Assembly: GCA_030450335.1 (NCBI GenBank)
Contig: JAKDIS010000086.1
Span: 1 to 11,395, forward strand
Source: Corynebacterium sp.
GTDB taxonomy: Bacteria; Actinomycetota; Actinomycetes; Mycobacteriales; Mycobacteriaceae
DNA: 11,395 nucleotides
Reading direction: 5' to 3'
Within the stretch, counting starts at the first letter, position 1, and each line of letters starts with the position of its first letter. Below, piece after piece: positions 1-6,076 of this stretch. Position numbers and translations under genes: made by a program. The notes below the pieces were generated by a model that saw only the letters and a list, made by a program, of their open reading frames with translations, was not told the DNA's origin and searched no databases.

Positions 1-1
1 A

Positions 2-1333
2 CCCCGCCCCGAGACACCCACGCCTCCTGAGTCGGCCGCCGCCCGGCACCGCCGACTGTCCCGCCCGGCCACCGCCGCCGTCGGCTGGGTGCTCGCCCAC
101 CTCATCGCCGTGGTGTGGATCGCGGTGGCCGGGACGTCCACCGGCGACGTGCGCTACTACCACTCCGGCCTCGCCGGTCTCGACCCCACCGCGATGGACG
201 AGTACCCCGAGGTCGGCACGTGGCCGGCCCGGATCGTCGAGTGGCTCACCCCCTCGCAGGACGCCTTCGTCGTCGGCTTCGTCGTCCTGTCGCTGCTGGT
301 CTCGGCGTTATTCACGGTGTACCTGTGGCGGGCGGGCACACCGCGGGGCACGGTGTGGCCCGCCTGGTTCTGGATCCTGTTCGCCGCCGGGTCCGGACCG
401 ATCTTCCTGACCAGGCTGGACATCTTCCCCGGCATCCTCGTCGCGGGTTTCGCCGCCATGCTCTTCGCCGGCGCCCGCTACTCGCGTCTGGCCACGGTGC
501 TGCTCGCGGTGGCCACGATGATGAAGCTGTGGCCCGGGGTTCTCGGCGCCGCCCTGGTCGGCGGGTTCCGGCGGGCGGGCACCTGGGTGCGCGTGGCCTG
601 GTTCCTCGCCTCGCTGGTGGTGCTGTGTCTGCTGGTCGTCGCCCTCGGCGGGACGGACCGGCTGCTTTCCCCGCTGACCTACCAGGGCGACCGGGGCCTG
701 CAGGTCGAGTCGATCGGTGCCACTCCGTTCATGCTCGCCGCGGGCCTGCACGACCTGATGTCGTCGTCCGCCAACCCCTGGACGGTCAGCTACGCCAGCT
801 CGAAGAGCTACGAGATCGCCGGACCCGGTGTGGGGGTGGCGCTGACGGTGCTGACCCTGCTGACCGCGGCGAGCATCCTGCTGGCGCTCGGGTGGGCGCT
901 GCGCCGCCTGCTGCGCGACGACTGGACGCCCGGGCGGGCGGTGACCTTCGCGATGATGCTGATCATGCTCATCATCGTGACGAACAAGGTGTTCTCCCCG
1001 CAGTACCTGGCGTGGATCGCACCGATCGCCGCGGTGGCCCTGCTGGTCAGCCGGCGGGCCGGTGGCGGCAGCACCACCAGCACCATCGGCACCATTGTCG
1101 CCGTGGAGATCCTCGTCGCCGCGCTGCTGACCACCCTGGTGTACCCGGTGTTCTACGACTGGTTGATCGCCAACCCGCCGGACTTCGCCGCCACCGTGGT
1201 GCTGGCCTTGCGCAACGTGGTCGTCCTCGTACTCACGGCGACCTGCGCCTGGTGGGCGCTCAGGCCTGCGGGGCACCCCGGGTGGAGCGAGGACGCTCCG
1301 GCGCCGGCAGACTCCGCGCGCGCAGCCGGCTGA
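2..1333 (+). CDS. GT87-family (DUF2029) polytopic membrane glycosyltransferase, 5' end missing
   Basis: The frame is open from base 2 with no ATG, GTG or TTG before the GTG at 89. That GTG falls inside the first hydrophobic segment, so the true start probably lies upstream of the window. About 443 residues are visible: a charged, Pro-rich cytoplasmic tail, then about ten hydrophobic segments. Family-like marks are an Asp shortly after TM1 (GDVRYY, visible residues 48-53), TRLDIFP (137-143), MKLWPG (174-179), YQGDRGLQVES (227-237) and NKVFSPQYLAW (328-338). These resemble GT-C fold GT87 enzymes of actinobacteria, such as the PimE and MptC type polyprenyl-phosphate-mannose-dependent mannosyltransferases or AftC. 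They act at the outer membrane face on envelope glycolipids or polysaccharides. The acceptor and donor here cannot be assigned. It is the only plus-strand gene and its 3' end overlaps the convergent YdbT-like gene by 74 bp. Confidence 0.8.
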   Translation, partial: PRPETPTPPESAAARHRRLSRPATAAVGWVLAHLIAVVWIAVAGTSTGDVRYYHSGLAGLDPTAMDEYPEVGTWPARIVEWLTPSQDAFVVGFVVLSLLVSALFTVYLWRAGTPRGTVWPAWFWILFAAGSGPIFLTRLDIFPGILVAGFAAMLFAGARYSRLATVLLAVATMMKLWPGVLGAALVGGFRRAGTWVRVAWFLASLVVLCLLVVALGGTDRLLSPLTYQGDRGLQVESIGATPFMLAAGLHDLMSSSANPWTVSYASSKSYEIAGPGVGVALTVLTLLTAASILLALGWALRRLLRDDWTPGRAVTFAMMLIMLIIVTNKVFSPQYLAWIAPIAAVALLVSRRAGGGSTTSTIGTIVAVEILVAALLTTLVYPVFYDWLIANPPDFAATVVLALRNVVVLVLTATCAWWALRPAGHPGWSEDAPAPADSARAAG

Positions 1334-2816
1334 CCAGGTCGGTCGCGTCGACGTCGGTGAGGTCACGTCCGGCCATCATCACCGGACCGGGCACCAGGTC
1401 GAATCGCACACCGGCCAGGCCCAGGACCTTCTGCACCGGACCGCTGCGCAGCGTGAGCTCCTGGATGTGCGCCGGGGAGATCACCGACACCACCCGGCGC
1501 AACCGTCCGCGGTGCGACACCACCGCACGCAACTGCCCCTCCCGGTGCAGGGACGTGTCGCTGGACGGGGTGCTGGACGGGTCTGTGACCAGCGTGACGC
1601 TCTGGCGGGTGCGGTCCACCGGCGAGACCCACCTCGCAGACGGCGGGCTGAGGTAGGTGCGCACCCCGGCGCCGGACGCCGCGTCCTGCGCCCCGTCGAG
1701 CCCGTCGGGACGGCCCTGCGGGTGCGCGACAGCGGTGATCTCCGGAGTCGACAGCGGGCTGAGGAGTTCGAGCACGTGCAGCGCCACGGGCAGTTCGCCC
1801 ACCGGCAGCACCGTGGTGGTGGACCCCTTCGAGCCCTCACCGTTGCCGTAGCCGGCGACGTCGACCCGTACCTTCCACCAGCCCAACAGCCGCCACACCA
1901 GGGGTTGCGACACCTCCACGGCATGCACCCGGCCCAGCGGGATCGACTGACGGCGACGTTCCGACAACCCGAAGGTGATGCCGAGGATGTCGCCGTCGAG
2001 CTTCGCGGTGAACCGCCAGCTGGCGTTGAGCACACCCCAGAACCACGGCACCGCACCCGCCAGCGCGGGCAGCAGGACCGCCGCGCCGGCCGGGGTCGCC
2101 ACCGAGACGACCACACCGACCACCACCAGCAGCGAGGACCCGGACAGGGCCGCGGCCACGACCGAGCGGGTGATCGGGATCGTGGGCACCACGGTCCGGG
2201 CGGTGTCCTCGCCCGACCCCGCAGACGCAGTCGCAGTCGCAGTTGCGGGGCCGTCGTGGCGCTCCGGGAACTCGTCGGCGCCCTCCGGCGTCCCGTTGAC
2301 CAGGTGCAGCAGGTCGGCGCGCAACGTCTCGGCGTCGGCCCGCGGCAGGTACTCCACGTTGACCGAACTGTCCGACCCGCCGGCGGTCTCCACCCGCACC
2401 CCGGCCAGACGGAACAGTCGCGGGGCCAGCGGCTCGACCACGTCCACGGCCTGGACCCGGTCGAAACGTGCCGTGCGCAGCTGGCGGGACAACACGCCGC
2501 GACGGACCGCGATCTCCTCGTCGGTGATGCGGTAGCCGGTGGCGCGCCACCACGGCAGGGACACCACCCAGCCGACGAAGAACACCACCGGCAGCGCGAC
2601 CACCGCCACCAGGACGACCAGGGCGGTGGGCAGTGAGGTGTCCGCCAGCAGGTCACGCAACCGTCCCAGGGTCTCGGCCTGCTGTGCCAGCAGCACGGCG
2701 GCGATACCCACCAGCACGGCCCACATGCGCAGCAGCGGACTCAGCGGGTGGACGCGCCGCCAGCGGTCTCCCTCCGGATCTCCCGCCGGTTCTTCCACCG
2801 CAGCCTGGGTGCTCAC
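1260..2816 (-). CDS. YdbT-like membrane protein with three bacterial PH (bPH_2, DUF304) domains
   Basis: This 518-residue protein starts at a GTG that shares GTGA with the stop of the upstream YdbS-like gene, which indicates translational coupling. It has a short acidic N-terminus, a hydrophobic pair (about 31-47 and 62-87), a PH-like domain (about 90-172, with ARFDRVQAVDVVEPL), an Ala/Thr-rich linker (about 175-208) and a second hydrophobic pair (about 217-241 and 244-262). A second PH-like domain follows (about 266-350, SIPLGRVHAVEVSQPL), then a Gly/Ser/Asp linker and a third soluble one (about 420-500, SVISPAHIQELTLRSGPVQ). The repeated pattern R-(V/I)-x-(A/Y)-V-(D/E)-V is typical of DUF304. 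The Bacillus subtilis ydbST pair of this family is under SigW and linked to resistance to antimicrobial peptides. A similar envelope-protection role here is inference. The C-terminal 24 codons overlap the convergent glycosyltransferase gene. Confidence 0.85.
   Translation of the reverse strand: MSTQAAVEEPAGDPEGDRWRRVHPLSPLLRMWAVLVGIAAVLLAQQAETLGRLRDLLADTSLPTALVVLVAVVALPVVFFVGWVVSLPWWRATGYRITDEEIAVRRGVLSRQLRTARFDRVQAVDVVEPLAPRLFRLAGVRVETAGGSDSSVNVEYLPRADAETLRADLLHLVNGTPEGADEFPERHDGPATATATASAGSGEDTARTVVPTIPITRSVVAAALSGSSLLVVVGVVVSVATPAGAAVLLPALAGAVPWFWGVLNASWRFTAKLDGDILGITFGLSERRRQSIPLGRVHAVEVSQPLVWRLLGWWKVRVDVAGYGNGEGSKGSTTTVLPVGELPVALHVLELLSPLSTPEITAVAHPQGRPDGLDGAQDAASGAGVRTYLSPPSARWVSPVDRTRQSVTLVTDPSSTPSSDTSLHREGQLRAVVSHRGRLRRVVSVISPAHIQELTLRSGPVQKVLGLAGVRFDLVPGPVMMAGRDLTDVDATDLVSRLRARSLPAPERPRSTRGAPQA
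2221..2244. repeat. Short hexanucleotide tandem repeat in the YdbT-like linker
   Basis: Four head-to-tail copies of a GCAGWC-type hexamer (GCAGAC, GCAGTC, GCAGTC, GCAGTT on the plus strand) lie inside the YdbT-like gene. On the coding strand they give alternating Ala and Thr residues at about 191-198, in the linker between the first PH-like domain and the second membrane pair. The unit is a multiple of three, so gain or loss of copies would keep the frame. Confidence 0.7.
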
Positions 2817-3328
2817 AGTCCGCTCATCCTCTCGCGCGCGGCGACGGACAGCCGGTCGCGCAGCGCGTCGGCGTCGGCACCGGTGAGTCCGACGACGGTG
2901 GAGTCGCTGGTGGACGAGGCGGTGTTGAGCTTCACCTTCTTCAGGTCGAAGAGCCGGTCGACCGGCCCGGCGGTGACGTCCACGTACTGGATCCGCCCGT
3001 AGGGCACCACGGTGAAGGTCCGCCACAGCCGTCCCTTGGTGATCAGCAGTTCGTCCTCGGTCTCCAACCAGCGCCGCCGCCTGGCCTGGGTGGGGATGAA
3101 CCACACCTGCCAGCAGAGGACGGCCACCAGGACCGCGGCGATGATCCACAGGGTCAGGGCGAGTCCGTCGGAGGCGAGCACCGCGCCGACGACGACCGCG
3201 ACCAGCGGGATGACCGTCCACGGGAGGTCGCAGACGTAGCGGGCCGGCACGTAGCGTGGGGCCACCCGGTTCATCGAGTCGGGCGGGGAGAACGGCGTGA
3301 TGTCACCGGAGGAAGTGGCTGTGGTCAT
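2813..3328 (-). CDS. YdbS-like small membrane protein with one bPH_2 (DUF304) domain
   Basis: The product is 171 residues from the ATG at 3328. It has a 30-residue polar N-terminus, two hydrophobic helices (about 34-53 and 57-78), then a basic stretch (QARRRRW) and one cytoplasmic PH-like domain (about 84-160). The key segment is VVPYGRIQYVDVTAGPVDRL, which matches the R-I-Q-x-V-D-V core of DUF304. A one-domain protein followed directly by a larger multi-domain partner is the YdbS/YdbT arrangement, and such pairs probably form one membrane complex. An ATG nine bases upstream (3337) is in frame, but the Shine-Dalgarno sequence abuts it and suits 3328 better. The gene begins about 20 bp after the NUDIX-kinase fusion and overlaps the YdbT-like gene by 4 bp, so it is probably in the same transcript. 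Confidence 0.85.
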   Translation of the reverse strand: MTTATSSGDITPFSPPDSMNRVAPRYVPARYVCDLPWTVIPLVAVVVGAVLASDGLALTLWIIAAVLVAVLCWQVWFIPTQARRRRWLETEDELLITKGRLWRTFTVVPYGRIQYVDVTAGPVDRLFDLKKVKLNTASSTSDSTVVGLTGADADALRDRLSVAARERMSGL

Positions 3329-3337
3329 GGCCCTCAT

Positions 3338-3343
3338 TCTCCC
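3338..3343 (-). promoter_or_regulatory. Ribosome binding site deciding the YdbS-like start
   Basis: GGGAGA on the minus strand touches the ATG at 3337 directly, leaving no spacer. It sits nine bases before the ATG at 3328, a normal distance, so 3328 is preferred. Confidence 0.55.
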
Positions 3344-3349
3344 ACAAGG

Positions 3350-4564
3350 TCACAGGGTCAGCGCACGGTGTACGCCTGCAGCGGCCTCCGACACGTAGCC
3401 GCCGCCGAAGACCGCGGCGTGCAGGTAGAGCGCCTGCAGGCGGTGCAGCTCAAGGAGGTCACGCCAGCCGGCGTCCAGCTCGGCGGCCTCCGCGTAGGCG
3501 CCGAGGACGCGCTCCAGGTGCGGGGCGCCGAACATGGTGAGGAACCCCAGGTCGGTCAGCGGGTGGCCGCCGTGGGCGGACGGGTCGATGAGCACCGCCC
3601 CGTCGCGTCCCCACAGCACGTTGCCCGACCACAGGTCGCCGTGCAGCCGGGCCGGCGGGCGATCATCGTCGAAGTCGCCGGCGGTGAGCCGGTCGAGCAG
3701 CCGCGCGGTGCCGGGGATCCCGCCGGGCACACGACGCTCCAGCGGCCCGAGCACCACCTCGGCGTAGAAGGCGCCCCACCGGTCGTGCGGGGTCAGGGGC
3801 AGCTCGAGCAGGTTGTCGTTGGGCCCCTGGTAGCCGGGGCCGTCCCAGCCGGCCGGCCCCGAGCCGAAGGACGGCGCACCGCAGGCGTGGGTCACGGCCA
3901 GGCGGCGGCCGAACTCCTCGGCGTGCGCCGGCGTCGGCGCGACCTGCCCGACCCGCTGCAGCAGCAGGTCCTCGCCGGACGCGCCACCGGTGCCCACGAC
4001 CCCGGCCACGGGTACTCCCCCGCGGTCGGCGGCGTCGCCGAGCCAGTCCAGGCAGGCGTGCTCCCACTCACCGGGGCGGCCCGGGTTGTGTTTGGTAAAG
4101 GTCAGCGTGTCGGCGAGCTGCGGGAAGGTGGTGAACATCAACGGGGCGAGGCGGTGGGCCGGGTCGTCCGGTGTGTTCGTGGTGGTGCCGAGCGGGAGCC
4201 AGCGGGCGTCGGCGATCTCGGCGGCGACGACCGGGTCGACCACCTCGCCCGGTGCGCCCTCATGCAGGAAGAGGTCCGCGGTGACCGAGTGTCCCCGCTC
4301 GTTCGCCGCCTCGGCGGTGAAGGTGCCCACCGGTGTCAGGCAGGACGCCGCGACGGCGATGCCGGTCTCCTCGGCGACCTCGCGGACCGCGGCGCTGACG
4401 GCGTCCTCCCCCGGCTCGGGTTTGCCGCCCGGGTACTGGTGGAGGTCGGTGCCCTGCTTACGGACGGTCAGGACCTCTTGACCACCGGGTGCACCGGGTG
4501 CGCGGCGGACGAAGGCGACGGCGCTGACCCGGATGTCCCCGTTCGTGGTCCCGCCTGAGCTCAC
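3350..4564 (-). CDS. NUDIX hydrolase fused to fructosamine (ketosamine) 3-kinase
   Basis: A single 404-residue frame carries two enzymes. Residues about 10-145 form a NUDIX domain with a complete Nudix box: G47, E53, then REVAEETGI (61-69). Residues about 152-404 match the fructosamine kinase family (PF03881). FTKHN (156-160) holds the putative ATP lysine K158, HGDLWSGNVLW (308-318) is the catalytic loop with D310 and N315, and LIDPSAHGGH (325-334) carries the metal-binding D327. NUDIX enzymes hydrolyse nucleoside diphosphate-linked substrates. FN3K-type kinases phosphorylate sugar-amine adducts on proteins, which then detach. The GTG start overlaps the stop of the heme-oxygenase-like gene as GTGA and has no clear Shine-Dalgarno sequence, pointing to coupled translation. 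The only internal ATG near the junction (Met143) also lacks one, favouring a true fusion. The open frame extends past 4564, but that part shadows the neighbouring gene. Confidence 0.82.
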   Translation of the reverse strand: MSSGGTTNGDIRVSAVAFVRRAPGAPGGQEVLTVRKQGTDLHQYPGGKPEPGEDAVSAAVREVAEETGIAVAASCLTPVGTFTAEAANERGHSVTADLFLHEGAPGEVVDPVVAAEIADARWLPLGTTTNTPDDPAHRLAPLMFTTFPQLADTLTFTKHNPGRPGEWEHACLDWLGDAADRGGVPVAGVVGTGGASGEDLLLQRVGQVAPTPAHAEEFGRRLAVTHACGAPSFGSGPAGWDGPGYQGPNDNLLELPLTPHDRWGAFYAEVVLGPLERRVPGGIPGTARLLDRLTAGDFDDDRPPARLHGDLWSGNVLWGRDGAVLIDPSAHGGHPLTDLGFLTMFGAPHLERVLGAYAEAAELDAGWRDLLELHRLQALYLHAAVFGGGYVSEAAAGVHRALTL

Positions 4565-5265
4565 TGCAGGGCGCGGCGGATCGTGGACACCGTGACAGCG
4601 CAGCTGCTGTCCGCGTCCCGCTCGTGGTAGCCACGGCAGACGTCGGAGCCGTGCTGCATCAGCAGCAGCAGGGCCGCGCTGAGCTCCTCGGACAGCAGCT
4701 CCAGCGATTCCTCGTCGACGACCAGGGAGTCGAAGACGCCCTGCAGGGAGGTGGGGTCGGCGGACTCGTCGACCGCCGGGCCGGGGCACGCCCGTGCCAG
4801 GGTGAGCCGCAGGTAGGTGTGCGCCACCAGGCCGAGGGTGTCGCCGGCGTCCTGCAGCTCACCGATGTGGCGGCGGAACTGCAGCATCGACGGCATGGTC
4901 ACGTGCCGGTCGCGCCAGCGGGCCGTGGCGTGCGCGCGGTCGAGGGCGACGGCGAAACTGTCCGTGACAGCGGCCAGCGCGGTACGCATCGGAGCCAGGG
5001 CGAGCGGGTCGACGGCGAGACCCGGGGCGCCCAGTGCGGCACGCAGGATCCGCAGACCCTCCCAGTGCTGCTCGAGGTAGGCGGCGCGCCCGGCGAACGG
5101 CAGGGTGCCGTCCGACATGCGGCTGAAGACCGAGGAACGTCCCACGCAGTCCAGCGCGGAGTCACCGGCGGCGTCCAGCAGGTCGGCCACCTCGGAGGCG
5201 TGGACGGCGGCCGACGAGCCGACGAGCGCGTGGTCGTCGATTCGTGCACTTGAAGTCTGCTGCAT
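4561..5265 (-). CDS. Heme-oxygenase-like protein lacking the heme-ligand residues
   Basis: This 234-residue protein lies 57 bp behind hmuO and looks like a diverged paralog of it. Shared stretches are the SVF...DG(S/T)L segment near residues 45-55, the QxxxxF/L helix after it, and GLVAHTYLR (145-153) against ALVAHHYTRYL in HmuO. The residue matching the proximal heme histidine H20 of HmuO is D39 or L38, depending on a one-residue gap, with C40 adjacent. The distal GDLAGGQ motif is replaced by TLARACPGP. Canonical heme-oxygenase chemistry is therefore unlikely. It may bind heme differently, act as a regulator or chaperone, or have another substrate. No signal peptide or membrane segment is seen, so it is probably cytoplasmic. 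A DtxR-like box precedes it, and its stop overlaps the start of the NUDIX-kinase gene. The frame also permits a GTG start at 5274, but the ribosome binding site favours the ATG at 5265. Confidence 0.78.
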   Translation of the reverse strand: MQQTSSARIDDHALVGSSAAVHASEVADLLDAAGDSALDCVGRSSVFSRMSDGTLPFAGRAAYLEQHWEGLRILRAALGAPGLAVDPLALAPMRTALAAVTDSFAVALDRAHATARWRDRHVTMPSMLQFRRHIGELQDAGDTLGLVAHTYLRLTLARACPGPAVDESADPTSLQGVFDSLVVDEESLELLSEELSAALLLLMQHGSDVCRGYHERDADSSCAVTVSTIRRALQ

Positions 5266-5273
5266 GTCCTTCA

Positions 5274-5280
5274 CCTTCCT
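5274..5280 (-). promoter_or_regulatory. Ribosome binding site deciding the heme-oxygenase-like start
   Basis: AGGAAGG on the minus strand lies eight bases before the ATG at 5265. It overlaps the alternative GTG at 5274, which therefore has no usable spacer. This supports the shorter, ATG-initiated protein. Confidence 0.6.
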
Positions 5281-5307
5281 GGGGCCGACGGGTCAATCAC
5301 AACGATA

Positions 5308-5326
5308 TTTCGTGAGCCTACCCTAA
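5308..5326 (-). promoter_or_regulatory. Candidate DtxR (iron-dependent repressor) box before the heme-oxygenase-like gene
   Basis: The minus strand reads TTAGGGTAGGCTCACGAAA. It agrees with the 19-bp DtxR consensus TWAGGTWAGSCTWACCTWA at 15 of 19 positions, with a better left half (one mismatch) than right half. It sits about 42 bp before the chosen start and runs over the hmuO stop codon (TAG at 5325-5323). DtxR with Fe(II) represses corynebacterial iron-acquisition genes by binding such sites, so this implies iron-repressed expression of the gene downstream. A possible -10 element, TATCGT (5307-5302), lies next to it. The match is by eye and binding is not shown. Confidence 0.55.
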
Positions 5327-5985
5327 ACCAGGTGCTCGGGCCAGTGCGGGGACAACGTCCTGCGCAGCCCCTCGAAGACACCCGAGTTGTAGGCGAAGGC
5401 CTCCCCCGCCGCAGTGAGGAGGTGACCACGCTCGGCGTCGGTCAGCTCCATGCCGTCCAACGCCTCGCGGTAGGCGTCGCGGTAGCGCTTCGGCTTGTCG
5501 ATGTGCGGGAAGCTGTAGAAGGAGAGGGCCGACCCATCCACGCCGTAGTGGCGCTGCATGAGCCGGCCGATCACCTGGCCGCCCGCCAGGTCACCCAGGT
5601 AACGGGTGTAGTGGTGGGCGACGAGTGCCGGGACGTCACGCTCCCGGCCGATGCGCTGCAGTTCGGCGACATACCCAGCCGTCTCCTCCAGGGCGACGGC
5701 GTCCACGGTGCCTCCGAGTGCACGGAGGTCCTCCTGCAGGACCGCACGGCGGTCGAGCAGACGGTCCGCGACGGCGCCGAGCCGGGAGTCACCCGAGCAG
5801 GCCTCCACCGCGTCCTCCAGGGCCGAGTAGAACAGGTACGCCTGCTCCTGGAACGACACGAACGCCCCGACACCCAGACTCCCGTCCAGCAGGCGCTCCA
5901 TGAACACGGAGTGCTCCGCGTTCTCGTGGGCCTGCCGGGTCTCCTCGCGAAGCAGCTCGGAGAGCGTGGTGGTGCTGGTCGTCAT
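5323..5985 (-). CDS. hmuO: Heme oxygenase HmuO (biliverdin-producing)
   Basis: This 220-residue soluble protein is close in length to HmuO of Corynebacterium diphtheriae (about 215). It converts heme to biliverdin, CO and Fe(II) in the cytoplasm, using O2 and reducing equivalents, to obtain iron from heme. The proximal heme ligand is His20 in TRQAHENAEHS. The distal helix has ALVAHHYTRYLGDLAGGQ (120-137) with G131, D132, G135 and G136, which in this family make room for bound O2 and hold the catalytic water network. FQEQAYLFYSALE (45-57) and MQRHYGV (143-149) are also typical. The ATG at 5985 is chosen because it puts the proximal His at the same number as in C. diphtheriae HmuO. The Shine-Dalgarno is weak. 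It follows the hmuUV-like transporter by 91 bp and is followed by a diverged paralog. Confidence 0.95.
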   Translation of the reverse strand: MTTSTTTLSELLREETRQAHENAEHSVFMERLLDGSLGVGAFVSFQEQAYLFYSALEDAVEACSGDSRLGAVADRLLDRRAVLQEDLRALGGTVDAVALEETAGYVAELQRIGRERDVPALVAHHYTRYLGDLAGGQVIGRLMQRHYGVDGSALSFYSFPHIDKPKRYRDAYREALDGMELTDAERGHLLTAAGEAFAYNSGVFEGLRRTLSPHWPEHLV

Positions 5986-6076
5986 GATGGTGTCCGTTCA
6001 GTCCCTGTCCTCGGTCGTTCGCATTCGATGAACAACGTGTACAGGCAATGCTAACAATGGAGACCCTTACCGCGGA
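5986..6076 (-). promoter_or_regulatory. hmuV-hmuO intergenic region, probable hmuO promoter
   Basis: This 91-bp gap is large for this tightly packed strand and probably holds a separate hmuO promoter. On the minus strand a TAGCAT hexamer (within 6050-6057) could be a -10 element. It lies inside a direct repeat CATTG-TTAG-CATTG (6059-6046). The surrounding 19 bases match the DtxR consensus only poorly (about 10 of 19). In corynebacteria hmuO is controlled by DtxR and by the heme-responsive two-component systems ChrSA/HrrSA, so an operator is expected here, but none can be assigned with confidence. Confidence 0.35.

Noticed and set aside
115..1656. A 513-codon plus-strand frame overlapping the glycosyltransferase
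   Set aside because: It is Arg/Pro/Gly-rich in the wrong frame, while the other frame shows clear transmembrane helices and GT87-like motifs.
2817..3221. Extension of the YdbT-like frame to 3221
   Set aside because: It overlaps the YdbS-like gene, has shadow-type composition, and the GTGA overlap gives a natural start at 2816.
2633..4558. A 641-codon plus-strand open frame opposite the YdbS-like and NUDIX-kinase genes
   Set aside because: Low-complexity Gly/Arg/Val composition and no motif; the opposite strand holds intact domain proteins.
4565..4789. N-terminal extension of the NUDIX-kinase frame to a start at 4789
   Set aside because: The extra 75 residues are Arg/Pro/Ala shadow sequence inside the heme-oxygenase-like gene; the GTG overlapping its stop codon is the sensible start.
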